A stretch of 64,000 bases of DNA from an uncultured Pontibacter sp. (GCA_947499125.1 CANMMP010000001.1:930001-994000), one strand, 5' to 3'; positions 27,291 to 36,562 are shown, counted from the stretch's first letter. Notes: generated by a model not told the origin, from the letters alone. Made by a program: numbers and translations.

Positions 27291-27776
27291 ATGCAAGAAC
27301 CATTTTATACTTTATCAGCAAAAACACTACAAGGCAAAGAAGTTACACTGGATACTTTTAAAGGAAAGGCCGTGTTGGTTGTAAATACAGCCTCGCAGTG
27401 CGGCCTTACACCACAGTTCGAAGGGTTGGAAAATCTCTACCAGAAATACCAGGACAAAGGGTTGGTTATACTTGGTTTTCCGTGTAACCAGTTCGGCAAC
27501 CAGGAACCCGGAGATGAAAAATCGATCGCGGAAGGCTGTGTGATAAACTATGGCGTTACGTTCCCGATGTTTGCCAAAGTAGACGTAAACGGCGATAATG
27601 CGCACCCGGTGTTCAAATACCTGAAAAGCGAGTTAAAAGGACTTTTAGGCACGGGCCGCATCAAGTGGAATTTCACGAAGTTTCTGGTTGATAAAAATGG
27701 CAAACCTTTAAAGCGTTTCTCGCCAACTACCAAACCCAAGAAGATCGAAAAATACCTCGAAACTATACTTAACTAA
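27291..27776 (+). CDS. Glutathione peroxidase family protein (thioredoxin-type)
   Basis: The 161-residue cytoplasmic peroxidase reduces hydroperoxides. The active-site tetrad is visible: peroxidatic C37 in NTASQCGLTPQ, Q71 in FGNQEPG, and W126 and N127 in IKWNFTKF. C83 in EGCVINYG is in the position of the resolving cysteine of thioredoxin-dependent members, so thioredoxin rather than glutathione is the likely reductant. It is a Cys, not selenocysteine, form. The operator-like boxes in front and the OhrR-like gene 20 nt behind point to peroxide-responsive control. Confidence 0.93.
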   Translation: MQEPFYTLSAKTLQGKEVTLDTFKGKAVLVVNTASQCGLTPQFEGLENLYQKYQDKGLVILGFPCNQFGNQEPGDEKSIAEGCVINYGVTFPMFAKVDVNGDNAHPVFKYLKSELKGLLGTGRIKWNFTKFLVDKNGKPLKRFSPTTKPKKIEKYLETILN

Positions 27777-27796
27777 GTATAACTGCCTTACTGACT

Positions 27797-28240
27797 ATGA
27801 ATTCCGAACATCTTAAACTAAGTAACCAGGTTTGTTTTCCGGTCTATGCTGCGTCGCGCCTTATTACAAGAGAGTACCAGCCGTACCTGGACAAACTGGG
27901 TATAACTTACCCGCAGTACCTGGTGCTGCTAGTGCTCTGGGAAACCGACGGAATATCAGTGAATGATATTGCCCATAAACTAATACTGAACACGAATACG
28001 GTTACCCCACTTTTAAAACGCATGGAGGCGCAGGGGCTTATCCGACGAAACAGGGCACAAACCGATGAGCGTAAAGTAATTATAGAGCTTACTGCAGAAG
28101 GCAAAAAGATGAAGCAGCAGGCAGTAACTATACCGCATGACCTGGTTAAAAACCTGCAGGCCGATGGTGTGACAGTAGACGAATTGGTTGGCCTGCGCGA
28201 GCAACTTAATACGCTTATTCAGCAACTTTCACGTAAATAA
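27797..28240 (+). CDS. MarR family regulator, OhrR-like
   Basis: The 147-residue regulator has the OhrR layout. LKLSNQVCFPVYAASRLITREYQPYL places a reactive cysteine at C13, the position of the peroxide-sensing Cys of OhrR. The winged helix runs through YPQYLVLLVLWETDGISVNDIAHKLILNTNTVTPLLKRMEAQGLIRR, and the wing is DERKVIIELT. The reduced protein should repress and the oxidised one release DNA. It is 20 nt downstream of gpx on the same strand, so it would repress its own operon through the boxes at 27222-27272. Regulation is inferred, not shown. Confidence 0.87.
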   Translation: MNSEHLKLSNQVCFPVYAASRLITREYQPYLDKLGITYPQYLVLLVLWETDGISVNDIAHKLILNTNTVTPLLKRMEAQGLIRRNRAQTDERKVIIELTAEGKKMKQQAVTIPHDLVKNLQADGVTVDELVGLREQLNTLIQQLSRK

Positions 28241-28384
28241 CCAGCCTCAGCATAACTATAACCTATACTTACTGTTATTCATTTTACTGAACTAACTATA
28301 GTTCAGGTTTTTGAGACTAGACTCCTGTTTTAAATCCGCTTACAATTTATCGTTATAATCAGGAGAGGCTAACGAGTTATTTTG

Positions 28385-28392
28385 TAGCTTTG
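28385..28392 (+). promoter_or_regulatory. Candidate -7 element of prs
   Basis: TAGCTTTG matches TAnnTTTG, 45 nt before the prs start. No clear -33 TTG was found. Confidence 0.4.
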
Positions 28393-28436
28393 CAGGCATA
28401 GTCAACCTAAACCCTTAATTAGCTTTAATTAAAACT

Positions 28437-29366
28437 ATGCCCCAGGTAAAGATCTTCTCCGGCTCACAATCCCAGTATTTAGCTGAAAAAATTGCGACCG
28501 CCTATGGCACTAAGCTTGGCGATTTAACAATCTCACGTTTTAGCGATGGCGAGATCGGAGTACACTATAACGAGTCGGTGCGTGGTGCCGAGGTTTTTAT
28601 AGTGTTGTCTACGTTCCCTCCTGCTGATAACCTGATGGAGCTGATGCTGCTGGTAGATGCTGCCAAGCGTGCTTCGGCGCACAAAGTAATTGTGGTAATG
28701 CCTTACTATGGCTATGCCCGCCAGGACAGAAAAGACAAACCCCGTGTTTCGATCGGTGCAAAAGTGCTGGCCAACGCCATACAATCATGTGGTGCCGACC
28801 GCCTGATGACCTGCGACCTGCATGCAGGCCAGATCCAGGGCTTTTTCGATATTCCGGTAGATCATCTGGATGGTTCGGCCATTTTTGTGCCTTACCTGCG
28901 TAGCCTGAACCTGGGCTCCGACCTGATATTCGCTTCTCCGGACGTGGGTGGTGTGGTAAGAACTCGCAGCTTTGCCAAGAACTTCGGATCTGAAATGGTT
29001 GTCTGCGACAAGCATCGTAAACGCGCTAACGAGATCGCCTCGATGCAGGTGATCGGTGATGTGGAAGGCATGGATGTTGTGCTGGTAGATGATATGGTAG
29101 ACACTGCCGGAACTATAACCAAAGCTGCCGAACTGCTGAAAGAAAAAGGTGCCAAATCGGTACGCGCTATTGCAACGCACCCTGTGCTATCGGGTCCTGC
29201 TTATGAGCGCATCGAAAACTCGGTACTGGAAGAACTGGTAGTGTCGGATACAATTCCGCTAAGGCAGGAATGCTCTAAAATAAAGGTGCTTTCCTTTTCA
29301 GAATTGTTCGCGCGCGCTATCAACAATGTAGTTACCCACGAGTCCATCAGCTCGCTGTTCATATAA
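28437..29366 (+). CDS. prs: Ribose-phosphate pyrophosphokinase
   Basis: The 309-residue enzyme makes PRPP from ribose 5-phosphate and ATP for nucleotide, His, Trp and NAD synthesis. FSDGEIGVHYNESVRGAEVF, the flexible loop PYYGYARQDRKDKPR, DLHAGQIQGFFDIPVDHL and the PRPP-binding loop VDDMVDTAGTI (217-227) are all present in canonical order. Length is typical of class I enzymes. It is followed 140 nt later by rplY, a pairing seen in many bacteria, but rplY has its own promoter-like element. Confidence 0.97.
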   Translation: MPQVKIFSGSQSQYLAEKIATAYGTKLGDLTISRFSDGEIGVHYNESVRGAEVFIVLSTFPPADNLMELMLLVDAAKRASAHKVIVVMPYYGYARQDRKDKPRVSIGAKVLANAIQSCGADRLMTCDLHAGQIQGFFDIPVDHLDGSAIFVPYLRSLNLGSDLIFASPDVGGVVRTRSFAKNFGSEMVVCDKHRKRANEIASMQVIGDVEGMDVVLVDDMVDTAGTITKAAELLKEKGAKSVRAIATHPVLSGPAYERIENSVLEELVVSDTIPLRQECSKIKVLSFSELFARAINNVVTHESISSLFI

Positions 29367-29467
29367 TCAAGCTTGTTGGATGGCTGTATCGTTAAATTGT
29401 TGATTCTCTTTCAGATTATTTTCGACAATAAAACAATTCAACCTTCAACAATTAAAATAAAAAGCCA

Positions 29468-29475
29468 TACCTTTG
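29468..29475 (+). promoter_or_regulatory. Candidate -7 element of rplY
   Basis: TACCTTTG matches TAnnTTTG and lies 30 nt before the rplY start; a TTC triplet rather than TTG is near the -33 position. Confidence 0.42.
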
Positions 29476-29505
29476 TGGCTCGAAAAATTTTAACAAATTC
29501 ATTTT

Positions 29506-30096
29506 ATGAAAACTTTAGAGATTATAGGGTTTAAAAGAGCAAATCTCGGCAAAGCGCAGTCAAAAGAGTTGCGCAATGAGTCTTTTGTACCAGGTGTACT
29601 TTATGGCGGTGCTGAGCAAGTACATTTTTATGCACCTGCTATCCTGTTCAGAGACTTAGTTTATTCTCCGGAAGTATACGAAGTAGACCTTAACATTGAA
29701 GGTACTCACTACAGAGCTATATTACAGGACCTGCAGTTCCACCCAGTAAATGAAATGTTATTACACGTTGACTTCCTGCAGTTACAGGACGACAAAGCTG
29801 TGAAAATTGACATTCCGGTTAAAATGGTTGGTACATCTCCAGGTGTTATTGTTGGTGGTAAGCTTGTTACTAAATTGCGTAAGCTTAAAGTAAAAGCACT
29901 TCCTGCAAACCTGCCGGATTATATTGAAGTTGATATCTCTGAACTTGAGCTTGGTAAATCTATCAAAGTAAGCAAGATCAACACAGGTGGTAACTACGAG
30001 ATCCTTACCAATGCACTTGCACCAGTTGCAACAGTAACTATTCCTCGTGCTCTTAAGAGTGCGCAGGCTGAAGAAGCTCGTGGCGGTAAAAAATAA
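29506..30096 (+). CDS. rplY: 50S ribosomal protein L25 (general stress protein Ctc type)
   Basis: The 196-residue product is the two-domain form of bL25 that binds 5S rRNA. The N-terminal L25 domain covers about 1-90 (KTLEIIGFKRANLGKAQSKELRNESFVPGVLYGG...ILQDLQFHPVNEMLLHVDFLQL). The TL5/CTC C-terminal beta-domain follows from about 98 (VKIDIPVKMVGTSPGVIVGGKL). The last residues are a short Ala/Glu/Gly/Lys-rich tail. It is closed by a terminator at 30121-30152. Confidence 0.96.
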   Translation: MKTLEIIGFKRANLGKAQSKELRNESFVPGVLYGGAEQVHFYAPAILFRDLVYSPEVYEVDLNIEGTHYRAILQDLQFHPVNEMLLHVDFLQLQDDKAVKIDIPVKMVGTSPGVIVGGKLVTKLRKLKVKALPANLPDYIEVDISELELGKSIKVSKINTGGNYEILTNALAPVATVTIPRALKSAQAEEARGGKK

Positions 30097-30120
30097 GCAT
30101 CAAACGCTTTTCATTAAAGT

Positions 30121-30152
30121 CCTGTCCTGCTGCCAAGCGGGGCAGGATTTTT
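30121..30152 (+). terminator. Terminator of rplY
   Basis: CCTGTCCTGC (30121-30130) pairs with GCGGGGCAGG (30137-30146) using two G-U pairs, followed by ATTTTTTG. Confidence 0.75.
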
Positions 30153-30362
30153 TGTTTTAAGTAAAAGGCTGAAAGGTTAAAAAGTTTAATTGTTAAATTG
30201 CTGCATTGTTAGATTGTCGTATTTATTAGATCGTAAGCTATTTTCAACAATTTAACCAGTAACAATTTAGCCAATAAGCACTTGAGCAACGCTACTATTA
30301 ATACTATAAAACAATGGCTGGGCTTTGCACCCGATGCACCGGCCACACCCGAAGATACAACC

Positions 30363-30926
30363 ATGAAATACCTTATAGTTGGCTTAGGAAATATTGGGCA
30401 GGAATACGCTGAAACGCGCCACAATATCGGCTTTATGGTGCTGGACCACCTTGCAAAGAAACACGGTGCCAGCTTTGATACCGGACGCCATTCTTTTGTG
30501 ACCGAAATAAAGACCAAAGGGCGCACATATGTATTAGTAAAGCCTACCACTTACATGAACCTGAGCGGCAAAGCTGTCGGCCATTGGCTGAACACACTAA
30601 AACTGCAACCCGAACAAATGATGGTGATAACCGATGACATTGCCATTCCTTTCGGAAAGATCAGGATAAGAACAAAAGGCAGTGCCGGCGGGCACAATGG
30701 CCTGAAACATATTGAGCAGACATTGGGGCACAACAACTACCCGCGTATGCGCTTTGGGGTGGGCGACGCTTTCCATAAAGGCAAACAGGTAGACTATGTG
30801 CTGAGCAGCTTTAGCGACGACGAGCAAGCCGAACTACAGACGCTTATAGAAAAAGCGGCAGACGCTATACTTGCTTTCGGCACTATCGGGCTGGAGCGCA
30901 CCATGAACCAATACAATACCAAATAA
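30363..30926 (+). CDS. pth: Peptidyl-tRNA hydrolase
   Basis: From the ATG at 30363 the product has 187 residues, the usual size. MKYLIVGLGNIGQEYAETRHNIGF gives the conserved N10 and catalytic H20; PTTYMNLSGKAVGHW, ITDDIAIPFGKIRIRTKGSAGGHNGLKHIE and FGVGDAFHKGKQVDYVLSSF are the remaining family motifs. It releases peptides from stalled peptidyl-tRNA. The frame stays open to a TTG at 30282, which would add 27 residues (NTIKQWLGFAPDAP...). Such N-terminal extensions occur in some Bacteroidota, so that start is possible. The acyltransferase gene begins 7 nt after the stop. Confidence 0.95.
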   Translation: MKYLIVGLGNIGQEYAETRHNIGFMVLDHLAKKHGASFDTGRHSFVTEIKTKGRTYVLVKPTTYMNLSGKAVGHWLNTLKLQPEQMMVITDDIAIPFGKIRIRTKGSAGGHNGLKHIEQTLGHNNYPRMRFGVGDAFHKGKQVDYVLSSFSDDEQAELQTLIEKAADAILAFGTIGLERTMNQYNTK

Positions 30927-30932
30927 GCATAC

Positions 30933-32009
30933 ATGGCTACCACGCAGCTAAAACAGGCACAAAGCAGAGTTACCTCCCTGGACTACGTGCGGGGATTGGC
31001 TGCTTTTGGCATTTTGCTGTACCATTTCCAGAGCTGGACGCTGGGCCACATGGAAGCGGATAGTTTCTGGGGGCGCATTGGCTTGTATGGCGTAGCTATA
31101 TTTTATGTTTTGAGCGGGCTTACTTTATACCATGTATACGAGCAGCGTTTACAACTTAAAACTGCCAGCCTCACCGATTTTTACCTCAAGCGCATATTCA
31201 GGCTTTTTCCGTTGCTCTGGCTTATTATGCCGGTTTACCTGTACACAAACCCCGAGCTCCGCGACTGGGACCGTATCGTGCTCAATTTTACCGGTTTATT
31301 CGGCTTCGTAGCCTGGGATCAGCCTATAGGTGTGGGTGTATGGTCTATCGGTAACGAACTGGTCTTTTATTTTTTCTTCCCGATATTCCTGTTCTCGGCA
31401 AAGTATAGCCGTTTGGCTTTTACTGTTGTTTGCGCTTTTATACTTGGGTTGGGTATCTATTTCGCATTTTATAGTATAAATGAAGCGGTGCCGCTTGCAG
31501 AGCAATGGCGCGATTATGTAAACCCTTTTAACCAGATCTTTTTGTTTTTGGGTGGGGTGGCTATTGGCTATTTTACAAAGTACAGGCCGTTGCCAGCTTT
31601 TCCGCTTATCCTGCTGTTATTTTCGGGTATAGCTGTTTTTATACTTTATTATGCGGCTGGCAATACGGTAGTGCTGGTTACAGACTGGAATCGTTTTGTT
31701 TTTTCAGCAACCTGCCTGGCTGTTTGCCTGGCTATGTATAAACTGCCATTTACTTTTCCGGCAGTGCTGCATACCCCGCTTCAGTTTTTAGGCGAAGTAA
31801 GCTATGCCTTATACCTGTTGCATCCGCTGGTGTATAAAGTAGTTAGCTTTGCGGCCAAACAATTCCAGTTCTCGCCGTGGGTAACTATAACTGTATCCAT
31901 TATCGCAACGCTGCTCATGAGCCACTTCGTGTACCGGTACTACGAGCAACGCTTCATCAGGCTGGGGCAAAAGGTAAGCAAAACTATAACTGCCCGCTTA
32001 TCTTCCTGA
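30933..32009 (+). CDS. Acyltransferase family membrane protein (OafA/YrhL type)
   Basis: The 358-residue product is an integral membrane O-acyltransferase of the Acyl_transf_3 family. SLDYVRGLAAFGILLYHFQSW (about 14-34) contains the conserved R-G...H opening, and about ten hydrophobic segments follow through residue 345. FLKRIFRLFPLLWLI-like FYLKRIFRLFPLLWLI is the second family motif. Such enzymes transfer acetyl or other acyl groups to surface polysaccharides or lipids. The acceptor is not predictable. It starts 7 nt after pth, so they may be co-transcribed without functional link. Confidence 0.9.
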   Translation: MATTQLKQAQSRVTSLDYVRGLAAFGILLYHFQSWTLGHMEADSFWGRIGLYGVAIFYVLSGLTLYHVYEQRLQLKTASLTDFYLKRIFRLFPLLWLIMPVYLYTNPELRDWDRIVLNFTGLFGFVAWDQPIGVGVWSIGNELVFYFFFPIFLFSAKYSRLAFTVVCAFILGLGIYFAFYSINEAVPLAEQWRDYVNPFNQIFLFLGGVAIGYFTKYRPLPAFPLILLLFSGIAVFILYYAAGNTVVLVTDWNRFVFSATCLAVCLAMYKLPFTFPAVLHTPLQFLGEVSYALYLLHPLVYKVVSFAAKQFQFSPWVTITVSIIATLLMSHFVYRYYEQRFIRLGQKVSKTITARLSS

Positions 32010-32203
32010 AAAGTTTTAAAGCAACAGGTCTTTTTAGCTTTTAGCCTAAACTATAGTTTCCGGTTTGATCGATTTATAAGTATACTTACCTGCATTCTGT
32101 ATCTAATTTATACTTCTTAACCAGGCAGCTTCCCTATTAATCTGTTTCCGGTTTCGGAGCGTTTAGCTATATTTCGTGCTTACTTGCGTGCTGCACCAAT
32201 TCA

Positions 32204-33445
32204 ATGAAAAAGATTCTCCTACTATACCGTAACGCATTTGGCGGACTCTCGAAGCCCGCCTGGATGATGTCGGTGGTGATGCTGATAAACCGCAGCGGCG
32301 CCATGGTGATACCTTTTTTAGGAGTATACCTTACCTCAGAACTGGGCTATACTTTAAAAGAGACGGGTGCTATACTTAGTATTTATGGGTTAGGTGCTGT
32401 ATGCGGGGCATTCCTGGGAGGTTGGTTAACTGATAAGATCGGCCATTTTAAAGTACAGTTTGTAAGCCTGGTGCTGGGCGGTGCATTATACTTTCTGTTG
32501 ATAAATCTGCGGCAGTTCGAGTACATGGCAGCCGGGGTGTTTATACTTAGCCTGGTTAACGACATGTTGCGCCCGGCCAACTCTGTTTCCATTGCCTATT
32601 ACTCCCGCCCCGAAAACGTAACCCGCGCTTTTTCGCTAAACCGCATGGCCATAAACCTGGGTTTTTCAATTGGTCCGGCTATAGGTGGTTTGGTGGCAGC
32701 CATTTCTTATAAGTGGCTTTTTATTGCAGATGGGGCTACATGTATAGCTGCCGGCATTTTCTTTTTCTTTTATTTCAGATCGCAGCAAGGCCATAAACCG
32801 GGCACCAAAAAAGATAAGGAAACAGCTGATATTCCTCCTTCCAGGTCGCCGTACCGCGATGGCTGGTTTATGCTGTTCATCATACTTTGCAGTTTTTATG
32901 CGATGTTGTTTTTCCAGCTGTTCTCTACGTTGCCGCTATACTATAAGCAGGTACATGTGCTATCGGAAAGCAAGATCGGATTGCTGATGGCTCTTAACGG
33001 GTTGATCGTATTTTCGCTGGAGATGATATCGGTATACCTGCTAGGTAACAGGTTCTCGAAGTCGGTGCTTATAGTTGGCGGCACGCTTATACTTGGGCTG
33101 TCGTTTGTATTGTTAAACCTGCACGCCCATGTCAGTATCTTGTTCGTGTCGATGGCGTTGTTAAGCATTTCAGAGATATTGGCCATGCCGTTTATGGCAA
33201 CTATAACCGTAGAACGATCAGACGAAAGCAACCGTGGCTCTTATATGGGTTTATACACTATTTCGTATGCGGTGGCGCATGTAATCGCTCCTTATTTAGG
33301 TACCACTATTATTGCGGATTACGGTTTCGAAATGTTGTGGTGGGCTACCGGCGGGTTAGCCATTTTCACATCTGTAGCGCTCTATTTCGTAGTTCACCAA
33401 CTCGAGCGGCAGCGCTATGCCAGGCAAGTACCTGTAGCTAGTTAA
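32204..33445 (+). CDS. MFS transporter
   Basis: The 413-residue product has twelve hydrophobic segments in two groups of six, split by a hydrophilic loop around residues 195-215 (FRSQQGHKPGTKKDKETADIPPSRSPYRDG). The loop 2-3 motif GGWLTDKIGHFKVQ (about 78-91) is the MFS signature A. It opens with FGGLSKPAWMMSVVMLINRSGAMVIPFLGVYLT, resembling drug or sugar efflux relatives of Bacteroidota. Substrate unknown. It stands alone on the plus strand, followed by the first RAYT locus. Confidence 0.9.
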   Translation: MKKILLLYRNAFGGLSKPAWMMSVVMLINRSGAMVIPFLGVYLTSELGYTLKETGAILSIYGLGAVCGAFLGGWLTDKIGHFKVQFVSLVLGGALYFLLINLRQFEYMAAGVFILSLVNDMLRPANSVSIAYYSRPENVTRAFSLNRMAINLGFSIGPAIGGLVAAISYKWLFIADGATCIAAGIFFFFYFRSQQGHKPGTKKDKETADIPPSRSPYRDGWFMLFIILCSFYAMLFFQLFSTLPLYYKQVHVLSESKIGLLMALNGLIVFSLEMISVYLLGNRFSKSVLIVGGTLILGLSFVLLNLHAHVSILFVSMALLSISEILAMPFMATITVERSDESNRGSYMGLYTISYAVAHVIAPYLGTTIIADYGFEMLWWATGGLAIFTSVALYFVVHQLERQRYARQVPVAS

Positions 33446-33546
33446 TATTACATCTCCTGTGACAGGCCTAAGTAAATAGCTTTATAGTTTAAGTAGCAAT
33501 AGTTTTTCCATTTGGTAAAAGCCACTGCTATTTGATTAGCCTTTGA

Positions 33547-33570
33547 AGACGCAAAGTATTGCGTCTCTAC
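33547..33570 (+). repeat. REP-like palindrome, family 1, upstream of RAYT 1
   Basis: Arms AGACGCAA (33547-33554) and TTGCGTCT (33559-33566), loop AGTA, then CTAC. It lies 31 nt before the RAYT start codon, in the same orientation as the copies at 318-340 and 33767-33790. Confidence 0.88.
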
Positions 33571-33597
33571 ATCTTACTTTCTTTCGTAGATAAAGCT

Positions 33598-34170
33598 ATG
33601 GAGAAGTTTAGAAACAACTTCAGAATTCCTTCTGCCAGATTAACTAACTGGGATTATGGCTCGCATGGCTTATACTTTATAACCATCTGCACAAAGAATA
33701 AGGAACATTACTTTGGAGAGGTTAACACACTTTCAAAAACGTCGTTGCATCCAGAGCCGCCTTTGGAAACGCAAAGTATTGCGTCTCTACAAAAAACAAC
33801 GATTGGAGAAATTGCATTCAAATACTGGGAGCAGATAACTGCCTACCATCCGTTTGTGGAGCTGGATGAATTTATTGTTATGCCAAACCATGTGCATGGG
33901 ATTATATTCCTCAATAAGTCCGATCAGAAACAGTGGCAGGCAAACCAATTTGGGCCGCAGTCAGGTAATCTGGCTTCCATAATCAGAGGGTATAAAGCGG
34001 CAGTTAAGAAGTATGCAACTATAAACCACATAGATTTTGCCTGGCAAAGCCGCTATTTCGACAGAGTTATACGATCAGATAAAGAGCTTCAAAACATCAG
34101 AAACTACATTTTCAATAACCCTGCAAATTGGGAAGCAGAAAAAAACAATCCTGAGAATCTATTTATGTAG
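33598..34170 (+). CDS. REP-associated tyrosine transposase (RAYT), copy 1
   Basis: The 190-residue product (ATG at 33598) is a Y1-type HUH transposase of the RAYT group. SHGLYFITICTKN (22-34) is the first strand. MPNHVHGII (95-103) carries the metal-binding H98 and H100. The C-terminal helix DKELQNIRNYIFNNP (161-175) carries the likely nucleophile Y170. RAYTs are single-copy domesticated relatives of IS200/IS605 transposases linked to spread of REP palindromes. Palindromes of one family flank it in inverted orientation, and a further copy is translated as residues 57-64. It has no IS-type ends. The gene appears intact. Confidence 0.9.
   Translation: MEKFRNNFRIPSARLTNWDYGSHGLYFITICTKNKEHYFGEVNTLSKTSLHPEPPLETQSIASLQKTTIGEIAFKYWEQITAYHPFVELDEFIVMPNHVHGIIFLNKSDQKQWQANQFGPQSGNLASIIRGYKAAVKKYATINHIDFAWQSRYFDRVIRSDKELQNIRNYIFNNPANWEAEKNNPENLFM
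33767..33790 (+). repeat. REP-like palindrome, family 1, inside the RAYT coding sequence
   Basis: AAACGCAA (33767-33774, one mismatch to the family arm) and TTGCGTCT (33779-33786) with loop AGTA and CTAC after it. Eighteen consecutive bases after the mismatch equal the upstream copy. It is read in frame as ETQSIASL. Confidence 0.88.
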
Positions 34171-34174
34171 CAAT

Positions 34175-34200
34175 GTAGAGACGCAATACCTTGCGTCTCC
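34175..34200 (-). repeat. REP-like palindrome, family 1, downstream of RAYT 1
   Basis: GTAG precedes AGACGCAA (34179-34186), loop TACC and TTGCGTCT (34191-34198). The flank and loop are the reverse complement of the upstream copy, so it is inverted relative to it and begins 5 nt after the RAYT stop. Confidence 0.88.
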
Positions 34201-34289
34201 AAAGGCAGATCAAATAGTAATGACCCACCTTAAATGTAAAAAGCTCCGGTATTCAAACTATAAATCTATTTTGACTCGTCTGTCGCAGG

Positions 34290-34312
34290 AGACGCAAAGT
34301 AATGCGTCTCCA
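34290..34312 (+). repeat. REP-like palindrome, family 1, degenerate copy
   Basis: AGACGCA (34290-34296) and TGCGTCT (34303-34309) with an AAGTAA centre. It is a fifth member of the family, slightly diverged. Confidence 0.8.
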
Positions 34313-34316
34313 CATA

Positions 34317-34357
34317 AAAAAAAGCCCTGCAACTATAGATAGCTGCGGGGCTTTTCT
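34317..34357. terminator. Terminator between RAYT 1 and metG
   Basis: AAAAGCCCTGCA (about 34319-34331) pairs with TGCGGGGCTTTT (about 34344-34355), with A and T tracts outside. It can serve the leftward metG, which ends at 34377, and the rightward RAYT. Confidence 0.75.
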
Positions 34358-34376
34358 TTAATGATCAAACTGTAGT

Positions 34377-36419
34377 TTACGACACGGTACCGCCAGGCTT
34401 TACTTCTTTGCTTGGCTGCACAAACGCCAGCGAGCCATCAGCATTTTCAGCCATCAGGATCATGCCCTGGCTAGTTATACCTTTGATCTCGCGTGGTGCT
34501 AAATTCACCAATATACTTACCTGCTGCCCCACAATCTCATCGGGGTTGAAGAACTCGGCAATACCACTCACAACCGTGCGTTGGTCTATACCCGTATCTA
34601 TAGTTAACTTCAGCAGCTTTTTGGTTTTGGCTACTTTCTCGGCAGTCAGTATAGTTCCGATACGGATATCCATTTTAGAGAAGTCTTCGAATGAGATGTT
34701 CTCTTTTATCGGTTCTGTTACGGCGTTGGCCATTTCGTTCGCTTTTTTAGTATCTAATAATTTTTGCACCTGTGCTTCTACGGCGGCGTCTTCTACTTTC
34801 TCAAATAGCAAGGCAGGCGTTCCAATTACGTGTCCATCTTTCAGCAAGTCAGGAGATCCGGCATCAGCCCACATGCCAGCTTCCATGTTCAGCATGGCAC
34901 GTAACTTAGCAGCAGAATCCGGCAGGAATGGCTCCATTAGTATAGCTAAGCTACCAGATATCTGAAGCGCAATGTTCATGATGGTTTTTACGCGCTCCTC
35001 GTCTGTTTTTATCAATTTCCACGGCTCGGTATCTGCCAGGTATTTATTGCCTAAACGCGCCAGGTTCATCAGCTCACTCAACGAGTCTCTGAACTTGTAA
35101 CGCTCAATATGCGCGGCAATCACCATCGGCATGCCTTCCAGCACACCCAGCACTTCTTTGTCGTAGTCCTGCAACTCACCACGAGTAGGTACAGCGCCGT
35201 TGTAATACTTTTGGGTAAGCACTACGGCGCGGTTTATAAAGTTGCCTAGAATGGCCAGCAGTTCGTTGTTGTTGCGAGCCTGGTAATCTTTCCAGGTGAA
35301 GTCGTTGTCTTTGGTTTCAGGGGCATTGGCACACAGGGCATAACGCAGCACATCGCCTTTGCCTTTAAAGTCTTCGAGGTATTCATGCAGCCACACCGCC
35401 CAGTTTCGCGACGTCGAGATCTTATCGCCTTCCAGGTTCAGGAATTCGTTGGCAGGTACGTTATCAGGTAGTATATAATCGCCGTGCGCTTTTAGCATGC
35501 TCGGGAAGATGATGCAATGGAAAACGATGTTATCCTTACCGATGAAATGCACCAGCTTAGAATCTTTGTCTTTCCAGTATTTTTCCCAATCCGGAGTTAA
35601 GGCTTTGGTAGCAGAAATGTACCCGATAGGCGCATCGAACCAAACATACAGCACTTTCCCTTCTGCACCTTCAACAGGCACAGGTACGCCCCAGTCCAGG
35701 TCACGGGTTACGGCGCGTGGCTGCAAGCCCTGGTCTATCCACGATTTGCACTGGCCGTAAACATTTGGTTTCCAGTCGCCTTTGTGGCCTTCTACTATCC
35801 ACTCGCGCAGCCAGGCTTCGTACTCGTTAAGCGGCAGGTACCAGTGCTTTGTTTCGCGCATTACCGGTACGGCGCCGCTCAGTGTACTTTTCGGGTTTAT
35901 CAGGTCGGTAGCGTTAAGAGAAGTACCGCAGGCTTCGCACTGGTCGCCGTAAGCATTTTCGTTGCCGCATTTTGGGCAGGTACCAACTATGTAACGGTCC
36001 GCTAAAAATTGCTTCGCTTCTTCGTCGTAATACTGCTGGGTGGTCTGCTCTATAAACTTACCGTCGTTATATAGTTTCAGGAAAAAATCCGAAGCAGTTT
36101 CGTGGTGTATTTTAGAAGAAGTGCGGTCGTACACATCAAACGAGATATTGAAATCTGCGAACGATTGCTTGATCAGCTCATGGTATTTATCTACAGCCTG
36201 CTGCGGTGTAATGCCTTCTTTTTTGGCGCGTATGGTTATCGGCACACCATGCTCATCGGAGCCACAAATAAATTTAACATCGCGGTTTTGCAGGCGCAGG
36301 TAACGCACATAAATATCAGCCGGCAAATAAACCCCAGCCAGGTGGCCGATGTGAACCGGGCCGTTGGCATAAGGCAAAGCTGCCGTTACAGTATAGCGTT
36401 TGGGAGTAGTTGTTGTCAT
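34377..36419 (-). CDS. metG: Methionyl-tRNA synthetase
   Basis: From the ATG at 36419 the enzyme has 680 residues; the frame is open 13 codons further upstream, but those residues are not MetRS-like. The HIGH-type motif is HIGH at 23-26 within [15 protein letters not shown]. The KMSKS equivalent is KISTS starting at K333. The zinc knuckle [18 protein letters not shown] lies near residue 145. The C-terminal part from about 575 ([28 protein letters not shown]) is the tRNA-binding EMAP II/Trbp111-like domain. It charges initiator and elongator tRNA-Met. It stands alone on the minus strand, downstream of the RAYT locus. Confidence 0.97.
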   Translation of the reverse strand: MTTTTPKRYTVTAALPYANGPVHIGHLAGVYLPADIYVRYLRLQNRDVKFICGSDEHGVPITIRAKKEGITPQQAVDKYHELIKQSFADFNISFDVYDRTSSKIHHETASDFFLKLYNDGKFIEQTTQQYYDEEAKQFLADRYIVGTCPKCGNENAYGDQCEACGTSLNATDLINPKSTLSGAVPVMRETKHWYLPLNEYEAWLREWIVEGHKGDWKPNVYGQCKSWIDQGLQPRAVTRDLDWGVPVPVEGAEGKVLYVWFDAPIGYISATKALTPDWEKYWKDKDSKLVHFIGKDNIVFHCIIFPSMLKAHGDYILPDNVPANEFLNLEGDKISTSRNWAVWLHEYLEDFKGKGDVLRYALCANAPETKDNDFTWKDYQARNNNELLAILGNFINRAVVLTQKYYNGAVPTRGELQDYDKEVLGVLEGMPMVIAAHIERYKFRDSLSELMNLARLGNKYLADTEPWKLIKTDEERVKTIMNIALQISGSLAILMEPFLPDSAAKLRAMLNMEAGMWADAGSPDLLKDGHVIGTPALLFEKVEDAAVEAQVQKLLDTKKANEMANAVTEPIKENISFEDFSKMDIRIGTILTAEKVAKTKKLLKLTIDTGIDQRTVVSGIAEFFNPDEIVGQQVSILVNLAPREIKGITSQGMILMAENADGSLAFVQPSKEVKPGGTVS

Positions 36420-36562
36420 CTTTCTTCTTAAAAAAGCAAATATACGAATAGCAGCCACAATGCGCCCTGCAACCTGAGCATAACCTGTAAAAATGACCGC
36501 CTTATAGTTACCAATATCGATATGCTGCGTACAATCAACATCAAACTACTGTATACTATACC

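Noticed and set aside
33547-34312. CRISPR-like array from regularly recurring palindromes
   Set aside because: Spacing is irregular, orientation changes, one copy is in a coding gene and no cas gene is present; a RAYT-REP locus explains it.
34408-34965. 185-codon ORF antisense to metG
   Set aside because: It is a shadow of the tRNA-binding domain region of metG, with Ser-rich sequence typical of antisense frames.
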